Position numbers and translations under genes: made by a program. The notes under the pieces are model-generated. The model searched no databases and was not told the DNA's origin. It saw only the letters and a list, made by a program, of their open reading frames with translations. Shown piece after piece: positions 33,547-44,693 of a DNA stretch of 64,000 bases. Origin of the DNA: Gracilaria domingensis (taxonomy: Eukaryota > Rhodophyta > Florideophyceae > Gracilariales > Gracilariaceae); contig VCMS01000158.1 in NCBI GenBank assembly GCA_022539475.1, positions 1 to 64,000 on the forward strand, read 5' to 3'. How positions within the stretch are numbered: position 1 is the first letter of the stretch; each line of letters begins with the position of its first letter.

Positions 33547-34481
33547 AGGGCAAAGAAGAGAGTGAGGTATGCTTCATGTACGCTTAATGGACGCATCCAT
33601 AAAGCGGACATCACTCGTATCTCACGGATGTATTTCGTGCAGTCTTTTCGTACGTTCTTTCATATACTTCTACGTATCTTTGCTCTAAACTAACCGATCC
33701 ACACCACGTTTCTTTGCGCTATGCGACATGTAAACGTCAGTAAATAAGCTTTGGGTTACGGGGTTCCCGTTTTCACCCTCCAACTCGTTCTTTGACGTGC
33801 GTCCCTCGTATTTCTTCCGACGTTCACGACGACTGTAAGTACGCGACCAATTTAATTTCGTCTCCCAAGATCGATCTCTGACTGTTCATGTAACCCATCA
33901 CATTGTATTGCCGATCTTGGTTCACTTTGTTGCGCCATAGTCGTCTCTAGCTTCTCGCATCTTGCGCTACTTTTGGTTTGTTGGCAATCTTGGTTGACTT
34001 GGTTGCGCCATGGACTCTTCTCTCTTCTCGCGTCTTGCCCTACTTTTAGTGTATTAGCGATATTGTTGGACTGGCTTGCGCGATAGGTTCATCATTGGCG
34101 TGTCGTAAATCGTGTATTTCATCTTACAGTATCTTTGTTGCATGGGCATTCTTGGTTTCGTTGCTTGCGAGTTCTCGCTTCGCCATCTTTTGCAGTTTAC
34201 GAGGAATGGATTGTTGCTAATCTAAGCAATCCCTTTCCTTCTTTTTCTATTTGCCATTTACTAGGTCTATCGACTTTTCTAGCGCAACTTTTCTGTTTCG
34301 CTTGTTCAATGGCACTTTCCATCGCATTTTCAATGTATCCAATGGAGCATTGGCTAACTTATGGATACTTTGTGCTTGCATATACAGGTAAATGACTTCT
34401 GATGCGGGCGTAGCTCACGAGTTGCAGGTGAATTGAACGTGCAACGCGTATGCATCTGGGCATGGTTCTCTACTTGAGGAA

Positions 34482-34518
34482 CCGAGAGGATGGGACGCTT
34501 CGCGTCTCATCCTCTCGG
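34482..34518. repeat. Hairpin with 17-bp stem in repeat copy 1
   Basis: CCGAGAGGATGGGACGC pairs with GCGTCTCATCCTCTCGG across a TTC loop, with a single G-T pair. The equivalent hairpin in copy 2 (52111-52143) restores that pair to A-T and changes a neighbouring A-T pair to G-C. Confidence 0.8.
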
Positions 34519-34563
34519 GATGCGTATGTGTTCTACCGATACCGCACTTTGGTGCAGGTGCAG

Positions 34564-34583
34564 TCTGCGGCAGCTGCCGCAGA
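34564..34583. repeat. 20-bp palindrome in repeat copy 1
   Basis: TCTGCGGCAGCTGCCGCAGA is a perfect palindrome. Copy 2 keeps it at 52191-52210 with a changed centre (GGCATCTGCC), so nine-base arms survive. Confidence 0.8.
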
Positions 34584-35010
34584 TTGCGCCTACTCCCACT
34601 CCATCATGGGGAAATGGGACATGTATTATAGCGAAATAGTGGTTCGCAAAAGCGGTCGATAGAAGAATAGATACGAATAAAACGGTATGATTTCATAATG
34701 GGCATCATCTGTTCTAGCACCATTATTCCATGCGTTGCAGGGTATCATTCCGCAGAATGTATCGTGTAATGTGCACCTTAATGGAAACTGAACCTAGACT
34801 TCGCGAAATACCTTTCAGGTAGCCCTCGACTAAGGGAATAGCACAAGTAGAACACCCACCAGTATGTGATGCACAGCGATTCCGGACGACCCAAGCAATT
34901 ATCTCCAAATTTTTAAATACATGATCTCAATATTTTTTAAAAAAATTTACTGGACGACCCTTGCCACTTTCTGGACGACCCTCGGCAAAAAATAGCGTCT
35001 GCAAGAGACA

Positions 35011-38000
35011 GACGTCAGTCGTGCGTTTGGGAACTTCCGTGGTGAAGGTCGACTTCATCGTTTGCCCGTCATTGGCTGCCCCAGTCATTTTTGGTTGCGA
35101 TTACTGCAACAGGTTTGTCGATGCAATCAAGCCGTGCCTCAGGCGTGTAGAACTCGACGATGGTTCATCGGTACCAATCATCCGTCGTTCGTTGAAGCGG
35201 TCATCGCGGAAGCAAGTTCCACTCCCTGCTGCGCAGGCCGCGGCACCGGTGCCGCGCGAGTCCACCAAGCTCCGCGTCGCTTCGTCGATTCGCATCCCGC
35301 CTGAATCCTAAGTTATGGTGTCAGTTAATTCCCGTCAACACGGTCTTCGGGTTATTCAACCATTTACCTCGTTGTACGAGAAGTGCCAACTCGCTGTCGC
35401 GAATGGTGTTGTGCAAGTCACACTGGATACTTCGTTTCGGATGCTCGTTTCTAATCTTGGCAGCATCTCCCAGTATCTGGTGAAGAACCAAGTAATTGGG
35501 TCTTTGACACCGCACCCACTCGCGATGGTTCCGACGAAGATGACGGCTGCCGATGTCCTCGGACTAGTTACCTCCGAAGAGGACTTCGCCTCATCTAAGG
35601 AGGGGGAGGGAGTTGCAGTTTCTGCTGTTTCCGCGGGTACCAATACCGTCGCAACGAAGAAGAAACCGACTGACTCCCAACCACACCCTGCGTCAGGGAC
35701 AGAAGAGCGTAAGCCCACGAGCTACGACGAGGCTAATCCCTTAAAGGCGCTCGAGGAACTTGATCTCGACCATGTACCGGAGTCGCACCTTGAACGTCTA
35801 AGAGACATGTTACGGGAGTTTACCCCGATATGGGATGGCTCTTTTGGAGAGATATATGCAACGGAACACCATATCGATTTGTTACCGAACACGCGTTGTT
35901 TCACAACCCCCTTACAGGGCAGGACCGAAAGCTCGGGAAGAAGAACAGTTCCAAGTGCACAAGATGCTCCGCGCAGGTTTCATCGAACACGCACAATCGC
36001 CGTGGGCATCCCCAGTGGTACTGGTTTTCAAGACCGACGGGACCTGGATGTTTTGTGTCGACTAGCACCGACGGTAAGAGAAGCTTACCCAATTCCTGAT
36101 ATGGACGAGTGTATCAACTCGCTCGGTGACGCTACCGTGTTCACGGCATTGGATGCCAATTGGGGATATTGGCAAGTCCGCGTCAGGGAGGAAGACCGCG
36201 ATAAGACTGCGTTCTTGTACCAATCTTGCTCCTACCGCTTCAAACGGATGCCTTTTGGCTTAACCAACGCGCCCACTACGTTCCAGCGTGCCATCGACAT
36301 CTTGTTGAGCCGCTTCAAATGGTAGACCTGTCTCGTCTACCTTTACGATATCATTGTGTTTTCCAGAAATCTGGACGATCATCTCACCCATGTCAGGGAC
36401 GTGATGACCACTCTGCGTGATGCAGGAATAACCCTCAAGTTGAGGAAGTGTGAATTCTTCACCGACTCCGTCAAGAATCTTGGACACATTACCCCTCCAG
36501 GACTGCTGACGATCGACGAAGCTCGCTTCAAGTCACTCGCCAAGGCGAAGAAACCGCGAACTCAAACCGAGGTACGCTCCTTCCAAGGGCTGGAAAGCGT
36601 CTACAGACGGTTCGTACCGAACTTTTCGGGCATTGCGGCTCCCCTTAACGCTCTCTTGCGAAAAGGTCAGCTACCAAAGCTGGACCCCTTCACGCCCGCA
36701 CAAGCGGAAGCGTTCAACTCCTTGACGGAGTCTGTTACATCAGCAGCGATCCTATCGTTACCAAAACCGGAATTGTCGTTCTCCGTGGACACGGAGTCGA
36801 GCGACTACCAAGTGGGCTGCGCGTTGTTCTAAACCACTCCCGAGGGATAACGAAAACCCATAGGGATACTGGTCACGATCGCTTAACGTTCATGAATGGA
36901 ACTACTCCGTCTCAGAGAAGGAGTGCCTGGCAGTCGTATCGGCATTATCCACCTTCCGTCTCTATCTTCTAGGTATGAACTTCACCGTGTACACTGATCA
37001 TTCTTCGTTAAGGTGGTTGATGAGTATCTCTGACCCATGAAGCCTTCTTACGCGGTGGAGGCTCCGCCTAGCGCATTTCGACTTCGACGTCGTATACAGA
37101 AAAGGGACCCTGAACACCCAGGCGGACGCGCTGTCGCACTTACCTGCGAATGGGGAAACTCTGGTGGTGGAGAACGATGATATTCCTTGATTTGTCGTCG
37201 ACGATGATGAACCGAAATCCCTGGAGTGGCAGCGTGACGACAGGCGAGATGACTGGGAAGATATGGACGTTGCGTTTGATTAACTGCTTGTCGCGAGCAA
37301 AGCCGAAGCTGTAAAGTCTCTACCGGGAAATTTTGTACCGGTATCACCGAAAAAAATGATCCGAGAACAACATGGATACCCGTTCTGCATCACGATCAGT
37401 GTCCGACGTAACGTTGGAGCCACCCTCCCCTTCGAGGTCAACAACATCGGCTACTTCGTAAGGACAGTCGAGTCACACCCACAAGTTGCGGTACCACACT
37501 CGTTGCAGACGAGAATCGTACACCTTTCTCATTATGCAAAGTTAGGTGACCACGTAGGTGAAAGAAAGTTGTACCTCACCTTGAGTAGAGACTTCTACTG
37601 GCCCGCCATGGCGGTGGATTGTTACGCTACGGTACGCTTCTGTGCCGATTACGCGCGAAATCGCGTGAACCTCCGGAAGAACTCCAAGAAAGTGAAACTA
37701 CTCCCTGCCATGGTGCCGCTTGAATTTGTGGCACTTGATATTATCCGACCGTTGCTTACCGCTCGGAGAGGTAATAAGTTCCTTCTAGTTATCACGGATC
37801 GGTTCTCGAAACTGGTTCGAACAGTACCTCTAAAGAGGATCACCGCGTTAACAGTGACGCAGGCGTTTGACACGCCCTGGATCTTCGTGTACGGTCCTCC
37901 TGTGGAGTTGTTGCCGGATAACAAAAAGCAATTCGCATCCCGGTTCTTCCAAAATGTATGCCGCATCAAGGACGTGAGAACCTCTTCACGACCACTTACC

Positions 38001-38330
38001 ATCCCCAATGTAATGGGCAAGTTGAAAGGTACAACCGTACGATGCTGGAATCTCTCCGTTCTTACGTTGCTGACCACCCAAAAACATGGGACTTACACAC
38101 GGAAGCGTTAGCCTTTGCGTACGACACGCAGATACACAGGACTACTGGTATTTCTCCATTCGAACTGGTTTTGTCAAAAACTCTTCCGCCTGTGGCATTA
38201 GAATCACAAGCTATCTTGGGCAGTTTCCCATCTGAGAGTGATTATCGCCAACAATGGAAAGCCTCGTTAACGAAGCTAGTACCGGATATCAATGGCAAAA
38301 GCCCAGGCCGCTTACAAGCGTGATTTTTAT
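35011..38330 (+). pseudogene. Ty3/gypsy pol: protease remnant, RT, RNase H, integrase (copy C)
   Basis: A protease C-terminal part (DFIVCPSLAAPVIFGCDYCN) starts at the repeat junction; the active-site DSG part is missing. One TAA (35309) interrupts the linker. RT lies at 35840-36832: SPWASPVVLVFKTDG, ALDANWGYWQVRVREEDRDK, MPFGLTNAPTTFQRAIDILL, a TAG at 36324, then YLYDIIVFSRNLDD. The catalytic YLDD has thus become YLYD. RNase H (YWSRSLNVHEWNYSVSEKE, YTDHSSLRWL, NTQADALS) has four stops. The integrase zinc region (HLSHYAKLGDH, CADYARNRVNL) has lost one Cys. The core shows ALDIIRPL, LPDNKKQF and, after a frame change near 37960, GQVERYNRTMLESLRSYVAD. The element is clearly inactive. Confidence 0.92.
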
Positions 38331-39990
38331 GCTCGCTTGCGAGGAAGAACCCCTGAACTACATACTGTGGACAACCATATCTTCGTACGCAAGGAACACT
38401 ACAAACATGAGAAGGGCAAACGTCATAAGCTCTTGCCTGTGGCGGATGGACCTTATAAGGTAATCTCTGTCGCACCGGAAAATGTGGTGGTCGAGATCAC
38501 TGACGCGCATGAGCAGATCTCTCGCGACCGCGTGGTAATGACCTCTCCATCCTCGTCTGAAGCTACCCCGTCTTGTATAGAGCCCGTGTCTACGGAGTCA
38601 ACAACACCGGTAACACCGGAAGCAAATGTGGTAACAAAACCCTCCGTCGTGTCCCACCGCCATCGAGGCCTTATAGGCCTACCGGTAGAGTCGGCCCCGC
38701 CGACTGTGTCGGAAAATAATCGCCAACATGGCACCCCCGTTTCTGACCCATGGCTGGGTTCACTCACCCGCAATGCGGGGTCTTCAGGTACTTCCCATGG
38801 TGCTCCATCTAAGGATGGGGAGGAGCTTATCAGCCCTGCTGAGAGTTCTTTGCCTATGTCGCGTCGTGAGGACAACCGTGAAGCACGGATTGTGCGGACC
38901 TCTCCGGATGTTCCGGTACGGGAGCCGGCATCACGTCCGCAACGCACGCTCGCTCGCCGCACACGCAGCACCGCCACCGGGTAAGGACACCCACGCAGAA
39001 GCGGATTCGGTCAAGTCGACAGAGCCTGGTAGCCTACCAGCCGCGCTGGGTAAAGCAAAGTCGAAGGATGTCGCCGGCACCAAGTCGACGTCGTCGGAAC
39101 GAAGCCCCACTGGGGAAAGCGCCGCGACATCGCGACCCACCGCGCCACGCGAGGCAGAACAGCCAGGAAGTCTAGGAAATCCTGCGGAGCAGGCACGAGC
39201 AGAGGGAAGAGAAGTCCCGAATGTCTCGGTGGAAACCGGCAGTACAGCCGTGGGAATGCCGAACACTCCGGGAAAAGTTCACGTCATGGACGTTACAGCA
39301 CCAAATACTGGACATGAAATATCGGCGCAAGTGCAGCCGCGCGCCGACATCGCGAGATCGAAAGCCGCCGGCAGTGCCGATAACCCCGGTAACCCGGAAG
39401 TAACCGTTCAGAACGGAAATTTGAGCAAAGAAGCTCAAGGGCCAACGGCGCAGCCGTTGGAGGACACCTGTAGCAAGGAGGCGGTTCTCCCGAGGGAGCG
39501 TGACAGTCAACCGTGGCTACAATCACCTGCACGCACTGTTGTAAAGCCACCCGCGATGGAGCCTCCCGCCGCAAGCGGAGAGCACGCAGCTCAGCCGACG
39601 CTGCGGAAGCGGAAGGATCCACGCCAACTGGCGGTACGCAGCGACTTTCCTAACGCTCCTCCTCGGAGGGAACTGGCGACACAAAGCCAGGCTCTTGCTG
39701 TTACCCCCGTCACGGAAACAGTTCCCTTGCAAGGGTTGTCGACCGATGAGGTAACCGTAACACGGCAAGGCCGGCAGGTGTACGCTCAAGAATACATCGT
39801 CGACCGAATTATCGGGCACACCTGGGACCAGCATGGTATTTTACAATACCACGTCCGTTGGTACTGCTATGGCCCATCGTGGGATACTGACAAACCCATC
39901 GAGCACCTACCGTGCTCGAAGGTCGTACAGTACCACCGCAACGCGGGAACGGCCACACCAGCGACGCTGGACAACGCCCAAGTGGGATAA
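38292..39990 (+). pseudogene. Gypsy pol C-terminal extension with chromodomain (copy C)
   Basis: Two frames. 38292-38984 carries the integrase C-terminal barrel (HIFVRKEHYKHEKGKRHKLL, VADGPYKVISV, SRDRVVM) and a Ser/Pro linker. About 38980-39990 continues in another frame with a long Pro/Ala/Glu-rich linker and ends in a chromodomain: YIVDRIIGHTWDQHGILQYH, VRWYCYGPSWDTDKPIEHL and CSKVVQYHRN. The aromatic-cage positions (Tyr, Trp, Tyr) appear present. Chromodomains direct chromovirus integration to marked heterochromatin. The linker of about 250 residues is longer than usual. The frame change near 38970-38985 could be a lesion or a small intron at GGTAAGG. Confidence 0.85.
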
Positions 39991-40374
39991 GGTTGCCGTG
40001 GAAACGGACGTATACCATGTTGGTAACACACGTCGTGCGAAGGGAATGGAGCGCATACCACCTTAGTGGGATGTCCGCCGCATTGACGCTTCAACCGGCT
40101 CCCGCCGTGAGAACACCAATTTTCGGAACGAAGGCTCATGGCTGAGGGTTTTTCATCCCGCTCGCTGGTAACGTCATCATGGCCACACCATGGGCATGGT
40201 TTTTCTCCTTGGAAGGATGCGTTTTACGCGCGCATCACAATCGCACTTGCCGGCTGTGCCGGTAAAGAAGAAAAAAACCGTCGAAGACGTGTAGGAAAGG
40301 AATGATCTTTTATCTCAAGGCTATAGTGCTGTGAAGAGGTAATTAACCACAAGTGGGAAGAGCTCGACTCCGAC
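39991..40374. other. Spacer between gypsy pol and opposite-strand ORF
   Basis: No open frame of interest. It separates the chromodomain end (+) from the end of the minus-strand ORF. Two transcripts meeting here would converge tail to tail. Confidence 0.4.
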
Positions 40375-42074
40375 CTACTGGCCGGCACCATCGCTATCAT
40401 TTTGAAGAGACACACCGCTGAGGCGGTGAGCTAAGGCGTCCACCGTAGCGATGACGTCGCCAGAGGCTGAGCTTGCGCCTAAGCCCGCGCCGCGGAGAAA
40501 GCGAGCGATAATCGCACCTTCGTTGAAACCCGCAGGCGGAGGATGAGCTGCAGCAGCGGCAGACGCAGAAGCCGGCTGAGCCGGAATAGAAGCCGGGATG
40601 GGTACCGGAAGAATCGCAGGAGCAGGAGCGTTGAAGTCAGCCGCCGAGGCGGAACCGACAACCGAAACTGAGCTGGCGCTCTCCCCCACAGGGGTCGCGT
40701 CGATATCTTCGACCATCTCGATGTCATCGCCTCCCGTGTCCTCGGGTTCATTATCCACCATTGGGTCATTCCCGAGGTACTCTCGGTAGTACTCGTCAGA
40801 GTTCACGAACCCGGTTTGGTGATCGGCTGGCACGCGCCGGGGAGCAGAACGGAGCTCACTCGCCTCGTCGGCGGAGATCTCTGGATAATCCCACGGGTCG
40901 AAGAAAACAAAATCGCCCGCGAGAGCTGTATTTATTCTCGCCAGGTTCGGGGAATCGTCTCGACCACTCTGAGACAGAGGCACCTGAGTCGAGTCGCCAC
41001 TATCGATGTAATCGAGAAGGATCAGCACCTCTTCGTTGTTGCCACGACCTCCGAGGGGGACTTCCAAGTCCAAGCTTCTGATAGCTGCCCGCACGGAGGG
41101 TGGAATGAACCAGAGTCGATACTGGTCATATGCCTCTGCGAGGATGAACGCCGCCGTGCGGAACGCCCACTCGGTGACAACAACGGACCACAACCCGGTA
41201 CGGGGATGTGTGAGCAGAGAAGACCCTAGATAGGTGAAGACCGGGGGCAACTCGATGTAGCACCCCCGGCACACCTCTAGGTAGCTCCACCACTCTGGTA
41301 GAGGAACATACCGAATTAACGGTGCGCCGCCGCGATGTGGCGGATTTCAACGTTCTGATACGGTGCGAAATTCCCAAGTTGGGATCGAGACCGCCTCTCA
41401 TGGCGTATGAAGTTCTGAAGGAAGTTGGACCGCGAGCGGCGCGGAATATAGCGAAACTCAGCCCGAAGAATCGGTCGTGTCCAGCACATGGCTTTCTGCG
41501 GTGCAACGGGCTAACCTCGCCAGGCGAAGGTTTCCAATTTCGCTAAGCGGTCGCAGTAAATAATTTCCCCGCGAGTTCGGTAATAGGCCACATCGAAGTC
41601 CATCCCCGGTGGGATGGGGAGCTCAAAGCGCGCCCGGCTTTGCCGTTTGTAGGCCGCCGAAACGAAGTTCGCGAGAGCCTCTCCCCGGGATTGCCGGTTC
41701 TCTCGTGCCACGCGATGAACAGGGATCGCAATTCGCGTTCGCCAATTCCACGAAGTGGTCACCATCGCTGGGAGGTCCCCTAGAAGGGTATTGCGCCCAT
41801 CGGCAAACTCAGTAATGAGGCTTTTGTTGAACACTGCACTCGGGTGGAACCACGGCGTAAGCCGGAGACGTCTCGCATGTCGCCGGTTCGCCGGGTTGAG
41901 CGCTATAAGGGAGTTGAAGGATGGCCAGATCACGTCCGCGTGGAAGCCGACGACGGGCCCCGCAAGACCGGCATCGTCTGTGTTCTGCAAAGTGGAATAT
42001 AGTCTGTTCGCTTTGGAAACTAAGCTAGTTTTGGGGCTATTTGGGGCGCGCGAGGGGGTAGCAGAGGCTGGCAC
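40375..42074 (-). pseudogene. Opposite-strand ORF of gypsy copy C
   Basis: The minus frame 42074-41511 (RLRLTPWFHPSAVFNKSLIT, SWNWRTRIAIPVHRVAREN) stops at a TAG and stays open in frame (RAEFRYIPRRSRSNFLQNF, FAPYQNVEIRHIAAAHR) to a TAA near 41326. It then continues one frame over from about 41340 to 40375 (LIRYVPLPEWWSYLE, VVVTEWAFRTAAFILAEAYD), ending in an acidic then Ala/Pro-rich low-complexity tail. That is about 560 codons with one nonsense codon and one shift. The PWFHPxAV phrase recurs in the opposite-strand ORF of the gypsy element at 56647-64000 (57767-58171). No known domain; it is not gag, pol or a recognisable env. Its constant place between pol and the 3' LTR argues that it belongs to the element. 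Confidence 0.6.
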
Positions 42075-42412
42075 TCAAAAAATTAAGAAATTTTGGAATA
42101 TTAAATTCCATTTCGCGCAGTTTAGTGCTTGGGTCCCCTAGTTTTTGTAGAGGTTCTACTTCGCCGCACCACCCCATTCACTCTTTTCCGCGACCCTCTC
42201 TCAAAACTGCACTCGTGCTAGTTTGCGTTTCCATTTTCTCCCATGTTGCAATGCCAATCGCAACTCATCCCACCTCAATCATCCCATCACTTCTTCCCAG
42301 TCCACACCACCCCCGCTATTTACCCATTTCTCGCCCATCACGCGTTCATTTTGTAGAAGTCAGGTGCACAACTCTCCCCCTTCTCGTATACCCGCCTCGC
42401 CCCAAAACGGCT

Positions 42413-43342
42413 TCAAATCCCTCCCATCCTTCTCTCCTCCTGTCCCCTCAGAATCCCCTTCGCAGTCCGCGCTACCTCCGCCGCACTCCTAAACCCAGTC
42501 ACCACCGGAGCTCCCACTCCCTCCCGCGGCACCTCCTCCACCACCTTCTTCATCTCCTTACGCCTCTTCTTCAGACGGCTCTTCCCATCCCCAACCCCAC
42601 CACCCTTTGTCTTCGGTGTCACAGGAGACCCCTTCTGCACCGCCACCCTTCCCACACTTCCCTTCTCCGTCTTTCCCTCCACACCTCCTTTCACCGTCTC
42701 CTCTTCCACCAATCTTTGCCTCTTGCCCAGCTCCTTCACCTCCTTCTCCAGCACGTCCAACCTCTCGTTCAGAACCCTATTCTCCTCCCGCAACTCTCCA
42801 ACCTCCCTTCCCGCACACTCCACTATCCCATACACATGATTTCTCATCTCCACTCCCAATACCGACAACGAATTCCGCAGGCTCGAAATCGCCTCAACCG
42901 AACCACCACTACCACCCCCACTCAGCACCACACCGCCCATTTCCGTTACAATCTCCACAATTCCATCGTCCAGTTGCTCCTTCATCACCAACCCCAACAT
43001 CCCCACCCTCGCCTTCATCTCCCTCACAAACCGCATCTCCCTGTCACCCTCTCCGCCCCCACTCTCTATCTGGTCTCCAACCTCTAACTGACTCAGATGC
43101 ACCGCACCCCTTCTCTCCATTGCGACCCCCTCCACCTCCAATTCTACCCCCTTCTCCACCTCATCACCATCCCCTCTCCTCGCCTCACACTTCTTTCCTT
43201 CCTCAGCCACTTCCTTCTTCTGCGACATCCGACCAGGCGCCGTAATCACGTCCTCTTCCCGCTTTGGTGACGGCGTCTGCGGTACCTCCTTCCCCTCCAA
43301 CAGCACCCACAGCTCCTCATCCTTCACGTATCCGTTCGACAT
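42413..43342 (-). CDS. Glu/Lys-rich coiled-coil protein
   Basis: I place the start at the ATG at 43342-43340 (MSNGYVKDEELWVLLEGKEV). The frame is open further upstream, but that part reads like 5' UTR. It encodes 309 residues with no stop. A charged N-terminal half is followed by a heptad-rich coiled coil (VGELREENRVLNERLDVLEK) and a basic tail (SRLKKRRKEMKKVVEEV). The phrase SPVTPKTKGGGVG parallels TPVTSAPKTK in the ORF at 11168-11978, and both proteins have a charged N-terminus, coiled coil and basic tail. They are probably paralogs, possibly accessory ORFs of an element. Long Pro/Ser-rich frames on the plus strand here are shadows of its purine-rich coding strand. Confidence 0.5.
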   Translation of the reverse strand: MSNGYVKDEELWVLLEGKEVPQTPSPKREEDVITAPGRMSQKKEVAEEGKKCEARRGDGDEVEKGVELEVEGVAMERRGAVHLSQLEVGDQIESGGGEGDREMRFVREMKARVGMLGLVMKEQLDDGIVEIVTEMGGVVLSGGGSGGSVEAISSLRNSLSVLGVEMRNHVYGIVECAGREVGELREENRVLNERLDVLEKEVKELGKRQRLVEEETVKGGVEGKTEKGSVGRVAVQKGSPVTPKTKGGGVGDGKSRLKKRRKEMKKVVEEVPREGVGAPVVTGFRSAAEVARTAKGILRGQEERRMGGI

Positions 43343-43589
43343 CTTCAGAAAAAGAAGTAGTAGTTGGATCGAAGTTTCCGCTGCGATACAGTGCAATCGA
43401 GCTAAACTGTGCTGTCCACCCCCACTGTCCAACCACACGGGCTATATCCAGCACCATGATTGTCCCTGTTTCCCTCATCCCATTTCCCGCCAAAACATCC
43501 ACTGTACACCTCCGCACCTTCCACTATTTAAGCGCCATCTCTCTGTCCCCTCTTCACATAGTCCCCACCCACCTCGCCTCGACCGGCGA

Positions 43590-43965
43590 TATTTTTCTCT
43601 TCCACCATAACCCCACTCGATGGTTATAGCAAAACAGGAAGATATTGCCAGTGGAGGCAAGCTAGGGACTAGTGATTGTACTTAGAGTTGCTCACCCTCT
43701 GTCTCGACTGGGGGCATGTTCTTCTTCCGTCACATCCTTTGTGGGTTGTGACAAAAAAAGAATATGTCACCACTCGACACCGGATGGGTAACAATGGTAG
43801 CACGTAGAGTAGTTCATCCTCCCTCTCAGCGTCCACTGGGGATATATTTATGTTCTCTCACATCCTTTTCCGGTTGTCATACAAGAGAAATACATCTCCA
43901 ATGGAAACGGAGAATATAGTCGTGATAACACGTAAAGGTAACAATGTAATAAACAATAAATTTAT
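43590..43965. repeat. Three degenerate tandem units of about 128 bp
   Basis: Each unit begins like GGGGATATWTTTNTTCTYTC, has CACATCCTTT and GGTTGT(G/C)A near the start and a (G)TAACAA or GTAGAG(T)AG block near the end. Units start near 43588, 43711 and 43838. They lie between the coiled-coil ORF and the end of the epimerase fragment, and may have held 3'-end or regulatory sequence. Confidence 0.5.
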
Positions 43966-43975
43966 GCTACTATCT

Positions 43976-44293
43976 CTAACCAACCTTTCGAAAACCAGCT
44001 ATGACATGAGCTGGGTTACTCGAGCCAAAGATGGCAGATCCTGCAACTGAAATGTTTGCACCGGCCTTCACTACTGCTTTCACAGTACTCAGTCCAATAC
44101 CTCCATCCACCTGTATCCCTATTCTTGGGTACAACTCCCTTGCATGTCGCACCTTATCAAGAACACCCTCCATAAACGCCTGTCCTCCAAACCCTGGCTC
44201 CACCGTCATCAACAATAACATGTCTACAACTCCTTCCTTCATAAGTGCTTCTACGACCTTTATAGACGTATTCGGGCGCAATCCAACTCCATC
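43976..44293 (-). pseudogene. RPE: Ribulose-phosphate 3-epimerase, 3' fragment
   Basis: About 105 residues of the C-terminal half of the enzyme that interconverts ribulose 5-phosphate and xylulose 5-phosphate in the pentose phosphate and Calvin cycles. Family motifs in order: GVGLRPNTSIKVVEALM, LLLMTVEPGFGGQAFM, IGIQVDGGIGLSTV (catalytic Asp) and ISVAGSAIFGSSNPAHV, with a normal C-terminal end. The sequence before DGVGLRP meets a stop at once (TAA in that frame). The preceding 300 bp contain neither the N-terminal barrel strands nor the metal-ligand His residues. A minus-strand AG precedes GATGGAGTT at 44294-44295, so this could be a last exon. With no upstream exon in sight I call it a fragment. 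Confidence 0.85.
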
Positions 44294-44693
44294 CTTTTAA
44301 TTATGGCAATCCAAGTGAAGCTATAGAACCCGTTCACGTCATTTATGAAGCCAAAATGGCTCCTTTCATCCTGTATTCAAGCTCCCCGTAACTCGTACTT
44401 TACAACTACTTTACAACTCAGGTTCGAAATCAGTTTCATTCATTGCACACTTTCTACTCTTCCACCTACCTTTCATAAAACATCATCACACTTTGTGGCT
44501 TGTCGTCTCATACAAGCCCTATCATTCATTCAGTACAATCACATATCATACATTTCGCTCACTTTCACAAAGTGAACCATGTTCCCGTTCTGCGCTTCCC
44601 AACCGTTTGTACTTACGTATCACTCTTTACCCCAGCAGTTCTCCGCCCCATCTTCCCTTTTTATCGTCACACAAAAACAATCGAACACTTGCA

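Larger units (their letters stand above)
33472..35010 (+). repeat. Long dispersed repeat, copy 1 (partner at 50831-52640)
   Basis: Starts near TCCGTGCCATCCACATCC and ends with CTGCAAGAGACAGACG, as the partner does. Shared blocks include TAAGCTTTGGGTTAC, GGGTTCCCGTTTTC, GATCGATCTCTGACTG, TCTGGACGACCCTCG and several copies of a 70-80 bp motif around CGATCTTGGTTGACTTGGTT. It ends inside a gypsy protease sequence, and the partner ends inside a gypsy opposite-strand ORF. No convincing protein is encoded. It may be a non-autonomous element, with the tandem 70-80 bp units expanded in copy 2. Confidence 0.85.

Noticed and set aside
33198-33614. Minus-strand frame with an apparent signal peptide (LTLFFALYFVASARA)
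   Set aside because: Overlaps a Ser/Thr/Pro plus frame and the edge of a dispersed repeat. The hydrophobic stretch comes from repeat sequence.
34135-34395. Possible membrane protein frame in repeat copy 1, with a partner at 51744-51977
   Set aside because: The two frames are only loosely alike and differ by indels. The sequence is part of a tandem-unit repeat without codon conservation.
42125-43245. Plus-strand frames of 320 and 212 codons rich in Pro, His and Ser
   Set aside because: Shadows of the intact coiled-coil ORF on the minus strand; low-complexity translation without a domain.
43976-44293. Functional epimerase gene
   Set aside because: No N-terminal barrel half, no metal-ligand His residues and no start codon; a stop lies just upstream.
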